From NCBI GenBank assembly GCA_003952965.2, contig CM025855.1:958840-1022839 (forward strand): a stretch of DNA of 64,000 bases, read 5' to 3'. The position numbers and the translations under genes are program-made. Source of the DNA: Morella rubra (Eukaryota; Streptophyta; Magnoliopsida; Fagales; Myricaceae). Every line of letters starts with the position of its first letter. Within the stretch, counting starts at the first letter, position 1. Positions 23,411-43,600 of this stretch are shown in pieces. The notes under the pieces are model-generated. The model had not been told where the DNA came from. It did no database searches and saw only the letters and a program-made list of their open reading frames with translations.

Positions 23411-26400
23411 ATGGAAATCAAACCTTCCGGTTCACCGACGAGCTTCGTGGATCAGTCAGTCGTGAGTACATATTGGTTCGGTTCAGTGCTTGCCGTTATT
23501 ACTGAACGAAGCTTAGTTTTTTTTTCCCTGGATGGTTGTTGTTTAGGTTCCAGGAGATGTGGTTCTTGATCTCTCAAGCATGACTAACCAAACTATAAAG
23601 CTTGGCGGTGGTCTCCGTCAGGTCTGTGCCTAGGCTTTTCTTTTTCCTATTATCGCAGTTGGCTTTAATTATATCCCTTCCTTGGAAAGTATTTTACTTT
23701 ATGGGCGAACACTCAGTATGATTTCGACGTATTAGAGGTTTATGGTAAACTTCCAGGACTGTGACTCTATTACCGTCATGAAGGCCGGGAAGCTGAGGTA
23801 CTCAAAGCCAAATAAGTACTGGGTCGAAAGTTCCCAGAAAAGGGTTAGTTATGATTATTTTTGTTCATGCCTGACAAGCAACTTACCTACTGTGAATACC
23901 ATTTTGAATTGTTCTTACATATGTACTACGGGGTATTGAACCAGCAATGGGTTTTGTATATTTTCGCTTGTCGTCTTGAATACTGTCATCTCCTTATTTT
24001 GTTACAAACCCTTTCTTTTTTCTTGTTTTCCTTTTCGGTGGAGGGGAGGGGAGGGAAAGGAAGGGGCTATTACTTTCAAGCCATGGGTTTGGGTCATGTG
24101 CGCATTGATGATGATTAACGAATGAATAATTATAATTGATCTCTCTTTGTAGTGAAAATGGACCTTTTTCTTGCTTTCTTACGTTTGTCTATATGTCATA
24201 TACTTCATTGGTGTTTCTAGTCCTTCAGTTTGATGGGAAGACATTGACCTCTAGATCTTTCACAAGTTTCTGTCTTTTCATATGGCTTTCAATATTTTCT
24301 ATTGTTTCTTAATTTTTCTCCTAATTTGAATGTGTAATTTTTTTTTTTTTTTTTCTGTTTCACAGTACGAACCTCATGCAGGGGATTCTGTTCTTGGAAT
24401 AGTGGTAGACTCTAAAGCTGATGTAAGAGAATTACATTATCAGAGATTGTATTTGCCCATATTAATTCTCGAATGCTTACTAAGTCTTCTTTCAACGTTA
24501 CTGCAGTTGCTTTTTGAAATTAGAGCAGCCATTTTGTTGCTTAATTCAAAAAATCTATGTATTTATTTAAGCCTAATTTATCTCTGAGTTTTAGGAGCTA
24601 TAGTGATTCCTCTATGGAGACGAAATTATAAAGATTGCTTTGGTATCTATGGACACTGAAGTTGCCTATCTGCAGATTAAGAAAAAAATATTTGTAAACC
24701 TTTGCATGTATGTAACTGTTCTAAATAGATTAGATTTATTGTATTGTCAAAAAATCTGCGCGTAGTTTCTCATTTATTTTTCTGTATCACATGATAAGCT
24801 TGGGAAATTTGAAGTATCTAACAGAAAGTAAGAAAACTTTAAGAGGGTTGTTGACTGTGGGGGTGGGGGGGCACGTTGGACACTGCAAGTAACACAAAGC
24901 TAAGTAGCTGATTACTTGTAGTCAAAGTTTATCAGGGACATTGCAAATAAACTTATAGTTTTGGGTTGAAATGTGCACTTCACTGCTCTTTCCTCCGTCT
25001 GTTTGTGCATGTGCACTAACAGCGAACAGCTGAGTCTTGGAAAGGGTATAATTGTTGATAGGAAACAAGGACACGAGTAGATAAATTATGCATGGGCAGA
25101 ACAATGCCTCTTGTGCTTTATATGGATCATTTGGACTTAAAAAAAGAGGTCATTCTTCTGATGGTAATCACGACACCTTCTCCCCAGATACTAAGGGTGA
25201 AAACCGAACCCCTTGGTTTGTTTTGTGCCCCTCGCCGAGGGCCGAACCGAGGTAGTTGGTTTTTGGAAAATCCAAGCCGACCACCAAACCGAGGCCTCCC
25301 AAGACCAATAGGACTGACCTCGATTTGGTCCAAGTCGGTTTTTGACCTTCATGAACACTAACAACAACAACCAAAATCACCCAGAAGCAGCCAACAAGCA
25401 ACAACCAAAGCATCTTCTATATCTAGAACAAAATCATCCAAAAGCTTGAGAGAGAGATGCCAACAACCATGGAGAATCGCACCAAAGAGAGAGATGCAGC
25501 TCTGAGATAGAGAGAGAGAGAGAGATGGGTGAGCAGTGGCAGCGGCAATGGCCACAAGACAGGGGAGAGCAGTTGACGGTGTGGAGAGAGGAGAGGGAGA
25601 GATGAGAGGTCATGGCTTTTTTTTTTTTTTTGGGGGGGGGGGGGGGGGACGATCTAAGTGATTTTTTTTTTTAGCTCAGTTCAGTTCGGTTTCCGTGAGC
25701 CGAACCCACCGTACCCTTCGGTTTCAAGGGGGACTGGGCCAACAGCCGAACCGCCCCAAATTGTCAGGCTCGGCCCGATTTCTGTTGAGCTGGTTGGTTT
25801 CTGCACTATCTCGAGCAGCCCTGCCAGATACATGCATATCACAAGTCTTCTCCAAAAGCTTTGGCTTTTCACATTGTGGCTTACATAGAGGAAGAAGACT
25901 AACGTTGGTTCAATCTTTAATTTGAAATGTCCAATTTTGAAGAAATGTTATTGCTGGGGAGGTGATGCTTCCTATATTTGTCTCCTTTTTTATTTTATTA
26001 TAATTTGTTATGAAATATTATTTCATGATACTCTGTGTCTTATTCCTGAGTGATTAATAGCTCCTGGTCTTGTTCTGCCATGTCCTCCTCCCAAGCATGA
26101 AATGCTTTCTTTTCATGCAATGTACTATTTTTGTTCGTTAAATCTCTTCGAGGTACCTATGCCAGAAAGTTTTAGGTGCTGTTGTGAATGATAAAATTCT
26201 TTTCTGTGTTTTTTTTTTTCTTCATTTGCAGAACTTTCTTGTGGACATAAAAGGACCTGCATTGGCTTATTTGCCTGTGCTTGCGTTTGAAGGAGGAACA
26301 AGGAGAAACATACCAAAGTTTGAGGTGTGTACAATTTAAAAGTCATGCCTATATGTCAGATGCGAAGACTATGTGTTATGTGCTGTATTTTAAGTTTAGA

Positions 26401-28040
26401 GTGCATTGCCCATCCATGCAGCACTCTACAGAAATCAGTCGTTTTGTCTTTTTTGACCTTTTATTCTCATTTTTCTTTAAGTTGTAAGCCATAAGGAGAG
26501 AAGGATGGGAGGTGTTACAAACTCAAAGTTGTGTTCTCCCTAATTTTAGTGGCCTTTCTGTTGAAAAATAGAGGACCGGTTGTGTGAAAACTAATATGGT
26601 TTCCTTATACCACTGAAGGCAACTTTACTAGTTGGTCTTGATTTTGCTGTTGGCCACATGTGCTAGCTGCCTAGAATATATGCTGATGCTAAGGATCTGC
26701 TTGGTGATGAAAAAACACAAATACCAATGCTGGGGTATTGGAGTAATAGTTTGAGACTGCATCTCTTTCTTGCAAGATGCATTTCTTTCCACACCAGTTT
26801 TGCTCCTTAAAGAGTGAGGTGAATGTTCCTAATGTGGAAACTAAAGCCTTTAAAACTTGGAGCTGCTAAAGGAATAAGTTGCACTTTCTTTCTAGGTGAT
26901 AATTGGCATGACTTAGCTGTATGGACCTTTTCTCTTCCTTTATTTAATTGCTCCGAGAGGCAGCTTTACACCTTGATCAGTTCTTTGCTATGAGTTAAGA
27001 TATGCTCCTCAAATATTTTAGTTTCCAAGAAGGTTGATTGTGTTGCTGAAACCACATGTAGTATCTAGTATTGAACACTGGCTGTTTCTTCTAATAGTTT
27101 GTCCTGTGCTTAATATACATAAGAGTGTGACAGTTTTTTCTTTGTAATGCATTGTGCTACAGGTAGGTACTTTGCTCTATGTTCGGATTGTGAGGGCAAA
27201 CCCTGGCATGAATCCAGAGCTCTCATGCACTGATGGTTGGTCTTCATCTTTTGTATTCTTGTTAATGCACTGGTCATGTTTCTGACAATTTGTTAGTTTC
27301 TCAAAGTTTCTTGTTGATTTATTGGCGTTCTTGCTGTCATGGCCTGTTCATTACCTTGTGCTGCATTTTACAGCCAGTGGGAAAGCAGCAGAATTTGGCC
27401 AGCTTAAAGATGGCTACATGTTTGAATCTTCGACTGGCCTATCAAGAATGTAAGATCTTTGTGGCACCTTCAGCTCATATTTTGATGTTTGATAGAATTT
27501 TTAAATGCAACACACTCCCATGGCAGAATGCATGGTCAATAGCACGTTTTTTGTGGTAGTTAAAAATTACAGATGCAATAAGCTTGAGGCTTTTCTTCTA
27601 ACATCATGATATAACTCGTCTCTGATCTAGGCTCCTGGGCTCGCCAACCTGTCCAGTTCTCGATGCTTTAGGGAAGAAGCTTTCTTTTGAGATAGCAGTT
27701 GGATTGAATGGCCGTGTTTGGGTATGCTTCTTGAGGCACTATTTTATTGTGGCTTGAGTTAAGACTCTCCCCCTTCCAATTCATTTAAGCTATTACTGGT
27801 TCTTCATATGGGCTTCAGGGCCCTGGCTGGACTGAAAACTCGGGTATGGCTTATGCTTCAACCTCGAAGACACTTCTTGATGTTATCTTATATTATCATA
27901 TTGGATTATAGGTCAATGCCACCTCTCCATCTACAGTTGTTGTTGTTGCTAATGCAATTATGAACTCGGAATCTTTGAGCGGGGTGCAGCAGAGAATTAT
28001 GGTGGAGAAATTGCTTCAGAATCTAAAGTTATCATGTTAG
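23411..28040 (+). CDS. RRP40: Exosome complex component RRP40 (cap subunit, S1 and KH domains)
   Basis: Nine exons: 23411-23461, 23547-23621, 23757-23843, 24366-24422, 26232-26324, 27163-27235, 27374-27449, 27631-27721, 27912-28040. They total 732 nt, 243 residues, with all junctions in phase, close to the usual size of plant RRP40. The N-terminal domain begins VPGDVVLDLS. The central S1-like part includes DSVLGIVVDSKAD and FLVDIKGPALAYLPVLAFEG. The KH part includes GSPTCPVLDALGKKLSFEIAVGLNGRVWVNA. RRP40 is one of the three RNA-binding cap proteins that sit on the exosome ring and guide RNA for 3'-5' decay and rRNA processing, in nucleus and cytoplasm. The ATG at 23411 begins MEIKPSGSP. Intron 4 is 1.8 kb and holds a transposon-like insert at about 25,190-25,800. 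It lies antisense to its ABCC neighbours. The intact frame suggests an active gene. Confidence 0.93.
25190..25800. repeat. Insert in RRP40 intron 4 with inverted CGGTT-rich ends
   Basis: The left end is rich in AACCGA and the right end in TTCGGTT/GAACCG, so the ends are roughly inverted. Between them are a (GA)n tract at 25,508-25,525, purine-rich DNA and an unbroken run of about 18 G at 25,632-25,649. No open frame with recognisable content. It resembles a non-autonomous DNA transposon or a low-complexity plant repeat. Limits are approximate. Confidence 0.45.
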
Positions 28041-28631
28041 TCCTTTACATTTATAATCCTAACCTCCTAATTTATTGGCTTCTGGTTCTTCAAATTATTT
28101 TCTCTTTTAACTTTTTACAAATTTGAGACAAGCATCTTTAATGTTTTCTTTGCAGCGTGAAAACTAAAGAAATGCATGCTTGGTATCTGTCAAATTTACC
28201 TAGTGTATGTTAACATGAGAGGAGCATGGTCAAGTGGAGTTACAAGGACAACCAACTCATACTCAAGCCGACGCTCGCTTAATCTCAAGCATGGGCCTGT
28301 GTGCTCATTCTGCCCTTGTAGTATCCCATAAGAAATCGGTTTTTCAATTCCATAGGCTTTTTATTGTTATATTTGTAATCCCTAACTTCGAGGGCGATTA
28401 ATTTATCAGTTTTTATATAAGCCTTTATCTATGAAAGTTGGCTGCCTTTTTTAGATCTGGATTCAGCTATTTTTCAGCAATAGGCAAGAGCCTATGAACT
28501 TGTATTTTTCAGCAACAGGCAAAGCTATTAGTCTCGTTACAGGCATTACGAAATTGAGACTAAATTGGGAGTTGGGTGGTGTTTTATCTTGGATTCAAAC
28601 ATAATCATAAACAGGAAGCCTATGCAAGGGG

Positions 28632-28700
28632 GTATAAAGTTCATAGAAGTGGAGCTCTTTCGAGTTTCTGCTGAATTCATTGCCTTCCAAAAATTACAGA
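28632..28700. repeat. Short direct repeat, right copy flanking RRP40
   Basis: Second copy of the repeat at 21,826-21,890. It lies between the RRP40 stop (28,040) and the ABCC copy 3 stop (28,895), probably within the 3' UTR of one of them. The surrounding sequence is not shared. Confidence 0.75.
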
Positions 28701-28894
28701 AGCGTCCCGCTTGGACATACCTACATACATTACACAACCTAGAAAGTGGCCTTGCAACCTGTCTTCTTGATCTCTAGGCCCCATGATATTGAAATATTAT
28801 ACATTCTACCTGCCCTTTCTTTCTTGTTTTTGCTACTTATCAAGGCTGAGATAAAAAAAAAAAAAAGGCTGGACAAAGAAAATTTTCCTTGGAT

Positions 28895-36237
<7,343 letters not shown>

Positions 36238-37650
36238 AATTCTTTTGTCTGTTCACTTCAACCTGTGTTGAATACACAAAAATAATTATACACTTAAAAG
36301 TATAATCTTGTTTCTACCGGTTGGGCAAAAATAATTTGATAAACTACAGTACTGGTAATCGTTGAGGTAAACATGAGAGGAACTTCAAAAAATAATAATA
36401 AAGCAAAAAAGGAAGGAAAATAGTAAATGCAACACCATTAAGCTAGTGATAAGTGGAAGCACATCCGCCAAAGAAATTGTAGGTGAACGGTCATGAAGAT
36501 AACGTGCTGACCGTCCATCGAACAATTATAAGAACCAAAAATTCCGAAAATTTTGAAAGGTCAGACCCATTGGCTGAGCTGAAACATGTGACGTAAAACT
36601 CCAAGTAGCTGTCTGCTTGTGAAAATTAGGAGTTGGGTATAGTGACTTTGTGTAGCTCAGAAAATTATTTTCTAAGTCTTCATCATGAAGATCATACATA
36701 AATAGGCTAATATTAAGTGCTAGCCACCCCCATAAAAATTCAGAGAAGTTCAAGGGGTCTCACTTATTACCAGAGTTGAAACATACTGCAAGAAACTCTT
36801 CAATGTTACGCAATATGAATGCTTGTGAAAGAGAATGGCGCAGTGAAACACTGGCGGAGAAAAGAAATAACAAGAAGTTCACTATCGTCGTACGATACCT
36901 GATTGGTCTAAGAACAACAGCTTTTTCTCTCCCTTGACGAGAACTTCATACGGGGTGTTGGTGCAAACACTCCTGTAAAAGAAGCTAATTAATGCTCACA
37001 AATTCAACCAAAATCAGCCTTCGTAGAGGGAGAAGTAGAGGTTGTAAAAGATTAAAAAACAAACAAACAAATACATAAATAAATGGGCAAATACCAACGT
37101 GACATCCAAGGAGATCCATAAATATAGGCATTATAAAAAGGTAAACAATGCGACAGCGAATGATACACAAAATTCAAAATTACACATACAGAGGCAGTAT
37201 CCAAAACGAATTGAACAACTGAACCGTCCTCTAGTGGAAAACCACTGTCATTAAAAAATTCCATTTTTATCAAAAAATAAAAAGTTAAACTAACCCAGGA
37301 TCTCACGCAACCCGCAGCCACCGCCACCATATCCCTTCACGTACACCCCAATGGGTCAATCGTGGGAGTTCTGTTTTCTTAATTCACATTAACGTAAAAC
37401 ACTTTGGTCGTGTAATCATTGCAAACTCTGTTGGTCTTTCAGGAAGAAGAGCTTCCGAGGTTCGGCTCTCGGCCTGGCTGAGAGAGAGAGCGGCAGTGAG
37501 TTTCGACGCAAGACATGAATGAACGACATATAATAATAATAATAACGAGGTTTAGCCGGAGTACGATGTCGTCATGGCTCACGTCTCTGGTTGTGGACAT
37601 GTGTGTCTCGTTCTGTCTTCGATCGTTTCATGAAAATAAGGGGATCAGCG
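36238..37650 (-). promoter_or_regulatory. 5' leader and promoter region of ABCC copy 3
   Basis: The sequence upstream of the ATG keeps short matches to the leaders of copies 1 and 2, for example CTGCTTGTGAAAAT near 36,617 and GGCTCACGTCTCT near 37,576, also seen at 20,298. So the upstream region is shared by descent. Probable leader introns lie here, but I cannot fix their ends. A 92-codon minus-strand frame at 37,052-37,330 has no recognisable content. Confidence 0.35.
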
Positions 37651-40600
37651 TCGTCTGTCAAGTGCTTCCCCTTTATCCAAGCTAAATTTTAGGCACCGTT
37701 TGGCCAATATTAATTGGTGGAATTTCCTTATTAACTTACCCTTCGCTTCTGCTTCCTATTGATTATGACGGATTCCACGTGTTTCCTGTCGCTGAAATCG
37801 ACCTTGTAACACTCATGGCCCAAGCGTTGCATTTAACGCACATGCATGCTTGCCAGTGAGAAGGATTCAATCAATCAGTAGAAACTGCCCACGATTGTAC
37901 TGTAAATACGGACTCTTCTAAGTGAATTATTTGTGCCTATGTGAAGAGCATAGTGGGTTGAGAGAGAATTGTGAAGGAGGCGGAAATTCGAGTTCTCTCC
38001 TCTGTAAATACTTGTGGAACTGGTAAAATCTTGGTCTGCGTGTCTTTGGCTGTGTTGTTGTATGCTCAACAATTCATAAGTAATTAATTTCAAGTTTTAC
38101 TACCTAGTGAGATCAGAATATCAATTTTGTAGTGGAATTAACTAAGTTTATAAAATACTATTATATCTTTCTAAGCAGTAATACTATCATATTATAATTC
38201 TAAAAATGCTAAAATCAATCAATTGGTGATCACACGGTCTATTCATTTCTCTTTTCTTCTGTGCAATATTTGACTTCAACGCGAAGACAGATCATGTATT
38301 GTCTTTGTGGTTTCACTATTCCAAGTTTCGCAAAAAAGGAATGGATCCAACGGCTGATAAGATCTTGTAGTATTTTTAAGAACCTCACTAATTAATAGAG
38401 TTCTTCAATTCTTAATTAATAGCATCCACAACTAAGTAAAGTCCAAAATCTTGTCATTTTGTGTGCAGTTTTTTTTTTTTTTCTCAAGATTGATTGAGTC
38501 ACTTCGTGTATTCGGCCCTATAAATCAACTTGGGGCATGTGTCAGGATCCCACCCAACACACCTCAATTTAAGTCAGGAGCGATAAGGACGATATTGAGA
38601 CTCGAACTTGAAACATATAAAACTCAAACCGCAGCCTTACTACCAGACCAAACCTCTAGAAATATTTACAAAAGGGATTGCTGCTTGTTACCTTACCATC
38701 AAAGCTCGAGAAATATTTACATTTATAAACATATATAAAGTACTTGAGAAATATTTTTTTATTTTTAAAATAACGAAATAAATTTAAACATTCATTTATA
38801 TATATGATCGAGTTCGGACTAATTTAATCTAATATATACATAATTTAATATAATAATAAATTTTGAACCGTCTAACTTTGTCAAATCATATGACTTGTAA
38901 AGTAAATCTAATTTTACCACACGAAAAGTCTCGATAAATTGTTTACGCTACTTAAAAGAGAATTCGAACTTGAATTAGAGAGAGCACGTTCCTAGACTTT
39001 TAAGTCTTGACGACCCTAAAGCCCTTGGTATATATTTAGAGAAATATTGACAAACGAACAACTATTGAAGGGACAGGTCTGCAGAGTGCAGATCTGATTC
39101 TTTGCTTTCGTCTCTATGACAAAATTGTCATATAGCTAGCCAGCAAAGAATCTGCTGGTTAACCTTCTTTGTGTGATGTGTCACATGCGTGACCATATAC
39201 GTGTAATCAACTGGGGTGCCCCAATTGCAACAGAATCCATGACAATGCCTGTTATTCCAGTAGTCTTTTCACCTTTTGATTAGCTTTATTTTATGAATTT
39301 GCCTTTAAGATTAATGATTTCTTTCTATAAGATCCGATAAATGACAAAACGAGAAGGTATATAGGATATAGCAAGACGGATATTTTCTTTTTAATTGTAT
39401 TGAACAATTTACGTACTGCACTTTCACTTTGAAATGAAGCTACCGATCATCACCAGTAAGCAGTAGTTTTCAAAGCGTCGGCAGAAAGGAATAATAAGCG
39501 AACGAATTCCTACTGGGCACATGTAACACGAACCTCTACTGTACTTTATGCGTTTTGTGACGCAGATTGATTTTGTTTAATGAGCCCAGAGAATCCACTA
39601 CTGATTACTATGAGTTTGGAAAAAAAGTTTGGGTTTAAGACATGAGGTTTGGTAAACTAAAATTTTATTATTATTATAATATTTTTTTCTCTTTATTTTT
39701 TTTTTACTTACTTTGTCATTAACTTTTTTATTATCTCCTTTCACTTTTTTACAAATTTTTAAAATTTTATCTTCAAAGTTTATTAAAATTATATTTCTAA
39801 ACATCACGTAAAACTTCAGTTGTAATAAATCTTAACAAGAATTTTGATATTGTCTAACATATTAAAAAAATTCCATCAATAATTTGTTAATATATTATCT
39901 AATAGAATCTAAATTATTTATAAAATTTATTAATATATTGACAACATTACAACATTTGTTAAAACCTGTTATACTGGAGCTTAATTTAAGATCGAAACTT
40001 TTCACTTAATTCTTCTACATAAACGCACAGAGGAATATAAAGTCCGCGTGCATTTGAAGCCATTAATCAACGCAAAGGTATAGCTAACCTGTGACTAGCT
40101 CTAAACACGTATATTACATCTATTTAATAGTGCATCTAAAGATCCTTAAATTAATTTATCACTTTGCCAGGAAATTATCTGCAGTGAATTAATGGCAGTT
40201 TAGAAGACGAGCAGAAGTTAAAATTTTTGTTAAAATGTTGATAATTACAGTCGAGTGCGTAGCAATATATAGCATCGATCGAAAGATCCATGCGGGAAAA
40301 TGTTTTGGCGGGTTTGGTACCTACAGAAAATGTTTGGGTACATAGACAATACGTACTTCAGCAGGACATGTTCTAATTGCAAATGAAATCTCCGATGTAG
40401 CTCCCAATTAATAAAAGTCAATTAAATTCTAATAAGGACCATCTTTTTAGCTAGAACATGGTGGCTGAAACGGACGTATCTATAATATAGTTCTGATTGC
40501 ATCCCACTAATCTGACCCTGACTGATCTTGTTCCATTTCCCTAACCAAAAGAATAATTACCACGAACGAAAAAAATACTTGGAAATTAAAAGAGTGACCA

Positions 40601-43600
40601 CATGTATATATTAATATATAATATATTTCACTTTCATTGAGCAATAAAGTCACCGTTAATGACAAGAATATGGGATATTACTTATTCTGATCCTACTCTC
40701 AAATGGCATATTTATAGGTACGTGTGAAAAGTTTGATACCTCTAAAAATTACATCAGAAGTTAATTAAGCTGCTACAGTACTGTACATATAAACCAGCCA
40801 CATGCATTGGCACGCGTTTTGTGCAGGCAGCCAGCCAGCAAGGTCAAGCAAGGGAGGTAGCGTCAGCCAACGTGATTCGTACGACACTAGCTACCTCCTT
40901 TCAGATTCTCTTGAAGCTAGCTAGCTTTCGTGAGTTTCCTTTGTCCTATCATGCATCATGCCTTAGTTCACACCGAAAGAAAGAAGCAAACATAAATATG
41001 ATCGTGACTGCCGTCGTTGACCGGTTGGAACCCATAGCCCTCGAGGCTGAAAACAATTGTTGGAAAAAGAGTACAACGACGTGAGATTGATTATTCTAAC
41101 AGCATCACGAGAAAATAGCCAATTAATTTAGTTAATTAAATCCGACGGCCCCGTGATCTGTCATCTCAATTCTTTATTTAAACGTTTACCACTCTTACTT
41201 ACAATATTACTGTAGTCGTACCTACCAGTGAATAGATTAATTACCGGCTTAATTAAAGTCCAGAAAGAACGATATATATATATATATCCCCATCAATGGT
41301 TTCTTTTTGTCTCGTATCATTGATCGAATGCTTTCGAGTTTTCTTTTTCCAATCATATCAACCGATCAGAAAATAGGAAAGGAGAAAACACCAATTACCA
41401 TCTACGGGCTTTTGCATCAATCAACAAAAACACAAGACAAACGCACGTACTGATGGTCCAACGCCATGGAGATAATTAGGGCCATAAGGCTCCATAATTA
41501 CGAGGGCTTTATATTATATCTAAATTAAAATTATGAAAAAAAAGCCTACATTTTTTGAAATAAAGCTTAATAAAGGCCTACAAAATAGGAATATTAAAAA
41601 ACTAATTTACAAAATTTAAATTGAAAATTAAAAAAATAAAAACTAGCACTACTCTATCTATTAGCTTTCCCTTTTTCAAAATAATAATATCATTCATAAT
41701 AAATTCTTTCAAAATTTATTATTTTTATTATATTATAGATCAAGCAATATGTTCCATACAGGATAGATTTGGTGGTGTTCGGCTGTAGAAATTTTGAGAT
41801 GTTGAAAATTTTGAAGTATTAGGATTAGTGAAAAAGTGAAGAGATAGATTATTAAAATTAATTTTTTTATATTTATTTGAAGTGAAAAATGATGTTTAGA
41901 TGAGGAGAGAGAGAATTTTGAGAAGTTATTTTATTGGAGTGGAAATTTTGGATACCGAACACTCCCTTGAACTATTTTCAAAATATGATGACATATTTAG
42001 TTTTTTGTTTGGTCTTAAAAAGATTAATATCTTTTGATGATTGGCTTTAGAAAAAAAAATGTCTGGATCTTGAAAAATTTCACTAGATTGTTTTCTAAAT
42101 TATTTTATTGCATATAAAATACTACTTACCACTGCATTGTAAAAAAAAGTTTTCAAAATTAAAGATTATAAAAAATTATTTATGAACAACTATGTCTTAA
42201 GATACATTAAACTGTCTAGTAATTTTATTTATTGAAACTGATTTATTAGTTAAACTTGAATACAAAAATTTTATTAGTAATTTTATATTAAAAAGACAAG
42301 AAGTAAATTTAAAGTTTAATTTTGAATTTATTATTTTGATTTTGATTTTTTAAATTAAAAATTCTCATTTTTAAAACTCGTCGAAGACCCAAAAAAATGT
42401 TGAGCCGCCCTGCAGTGCTATATACACTATTTTTCACTACTTCTCAAACTTAATTATGTGCTCAAAAGAGACCCGGGCATAATTTTAGCTTACATAAAAC
42501 AAAATCTAGCCACAAATTAGGCAAAGTCACCGTAGGAATTAAGAAAATGATCAAATTGGTCTGTCTGCAATTGTTAAATTTATGTGCTCGAAAGAGTACT
42601 CCTGGACTCGATAATCTTGAGCTCGCATAAAATTAAAGTGATATTTATTTGTCAAAAGAGAATATTTTTAAAATTTAAAAAATTTTTATTTTACTAAAAT
42701 TTATAAAAAATAAAATATATATATATATAAATTAAAAATTTTAAAATATATTTATTTTACTAAAAATTTTCATACCTCTAAATATGAAGAAAAAAACTAT
42801 ACCTAAAACTAGCGACTAATCGGACAAAATCAGTACCGTGGGAAAAGAGGATATTATAATCAAATTGATCTGTCTGCAAGCGGTTGGCAAAGTTGACTTT
42901 AAACTTGTGGAATTATTTTTGTCAGATGGAAACCCCTTGGGAATTGTATTGGGAGCATTCCGACGGCCTATGAGCAATTATATTCATGTGGCTGAAGTGA
43001 AGTTTCGAAAGGAGTCGCACATGCCAGCACAAGTTTCCCGAGAGATCGTGATAAAAGAATAAAATATAATAGATTGAAAAGAGAATCTGCAAATTTTTCC
43101 CAAGGACCCGGTGGGACCGTGGATGTCGATGGTGCCGTCTTCGAGCTGGGCGACGAGCTTTTTCTTTAACTTTTGACGTGGCCATCGCAGCAAACGCAAA
43201 TGCAAATGCAAGAAAAAAAAAAAAAAAGCCGGAAAGCTATGGCTATATATAGTTTAGATTTTAAAATAGTTTTTTATATTTGTAATTTTTGAGAATAGTG
43301 TAGAAGTTTTTTAAATTGGTGAAAAATTGTATTAAAAATTATTAAAATTTATAAAAAGTTAGTAAGATTGATAAAAAGATATTGAAATTGATGAAAAAGA
43401 GATTATAAAAAATTTTTAAAAATATTTTAAAAATATTTAAAAAAAAATCCAAACATATCCATAATATACGTAGTAATTGTATATTACTGTAATTGTAACA
43501 CAGCCTGAAAGTAAGTTCAGCTATCACTGTTGGAAGTCCATGACGCCGCTGCGTCCCTGATTGGAAACTCGGGAAAGCAAAAACAACTCTGGTCCGGTTA

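Noticed and set aside
38555..38660. Possible tRNA- or SINE-like B box on the minus strand (GTTTCAAGTTCGAGTCT)
   Set aside because: No cloverleaf or paired A box at proper distance, so no tRNA gene is called.
40821..41084. 87-codon plus-strand frame
   Set aside because: No motif and no splice or promoter context; typical of random open frames in this AT-rich spacer.
42838..43211. Opposing frames on both strands around 43 kb, one with KLVAQLEDGTIDIHGPTG
   Set aside because: The phrase looks protein-like, but it is short, overlaps another frame and continues into AT-rich noise. Could be a gene relic, but not supportable.
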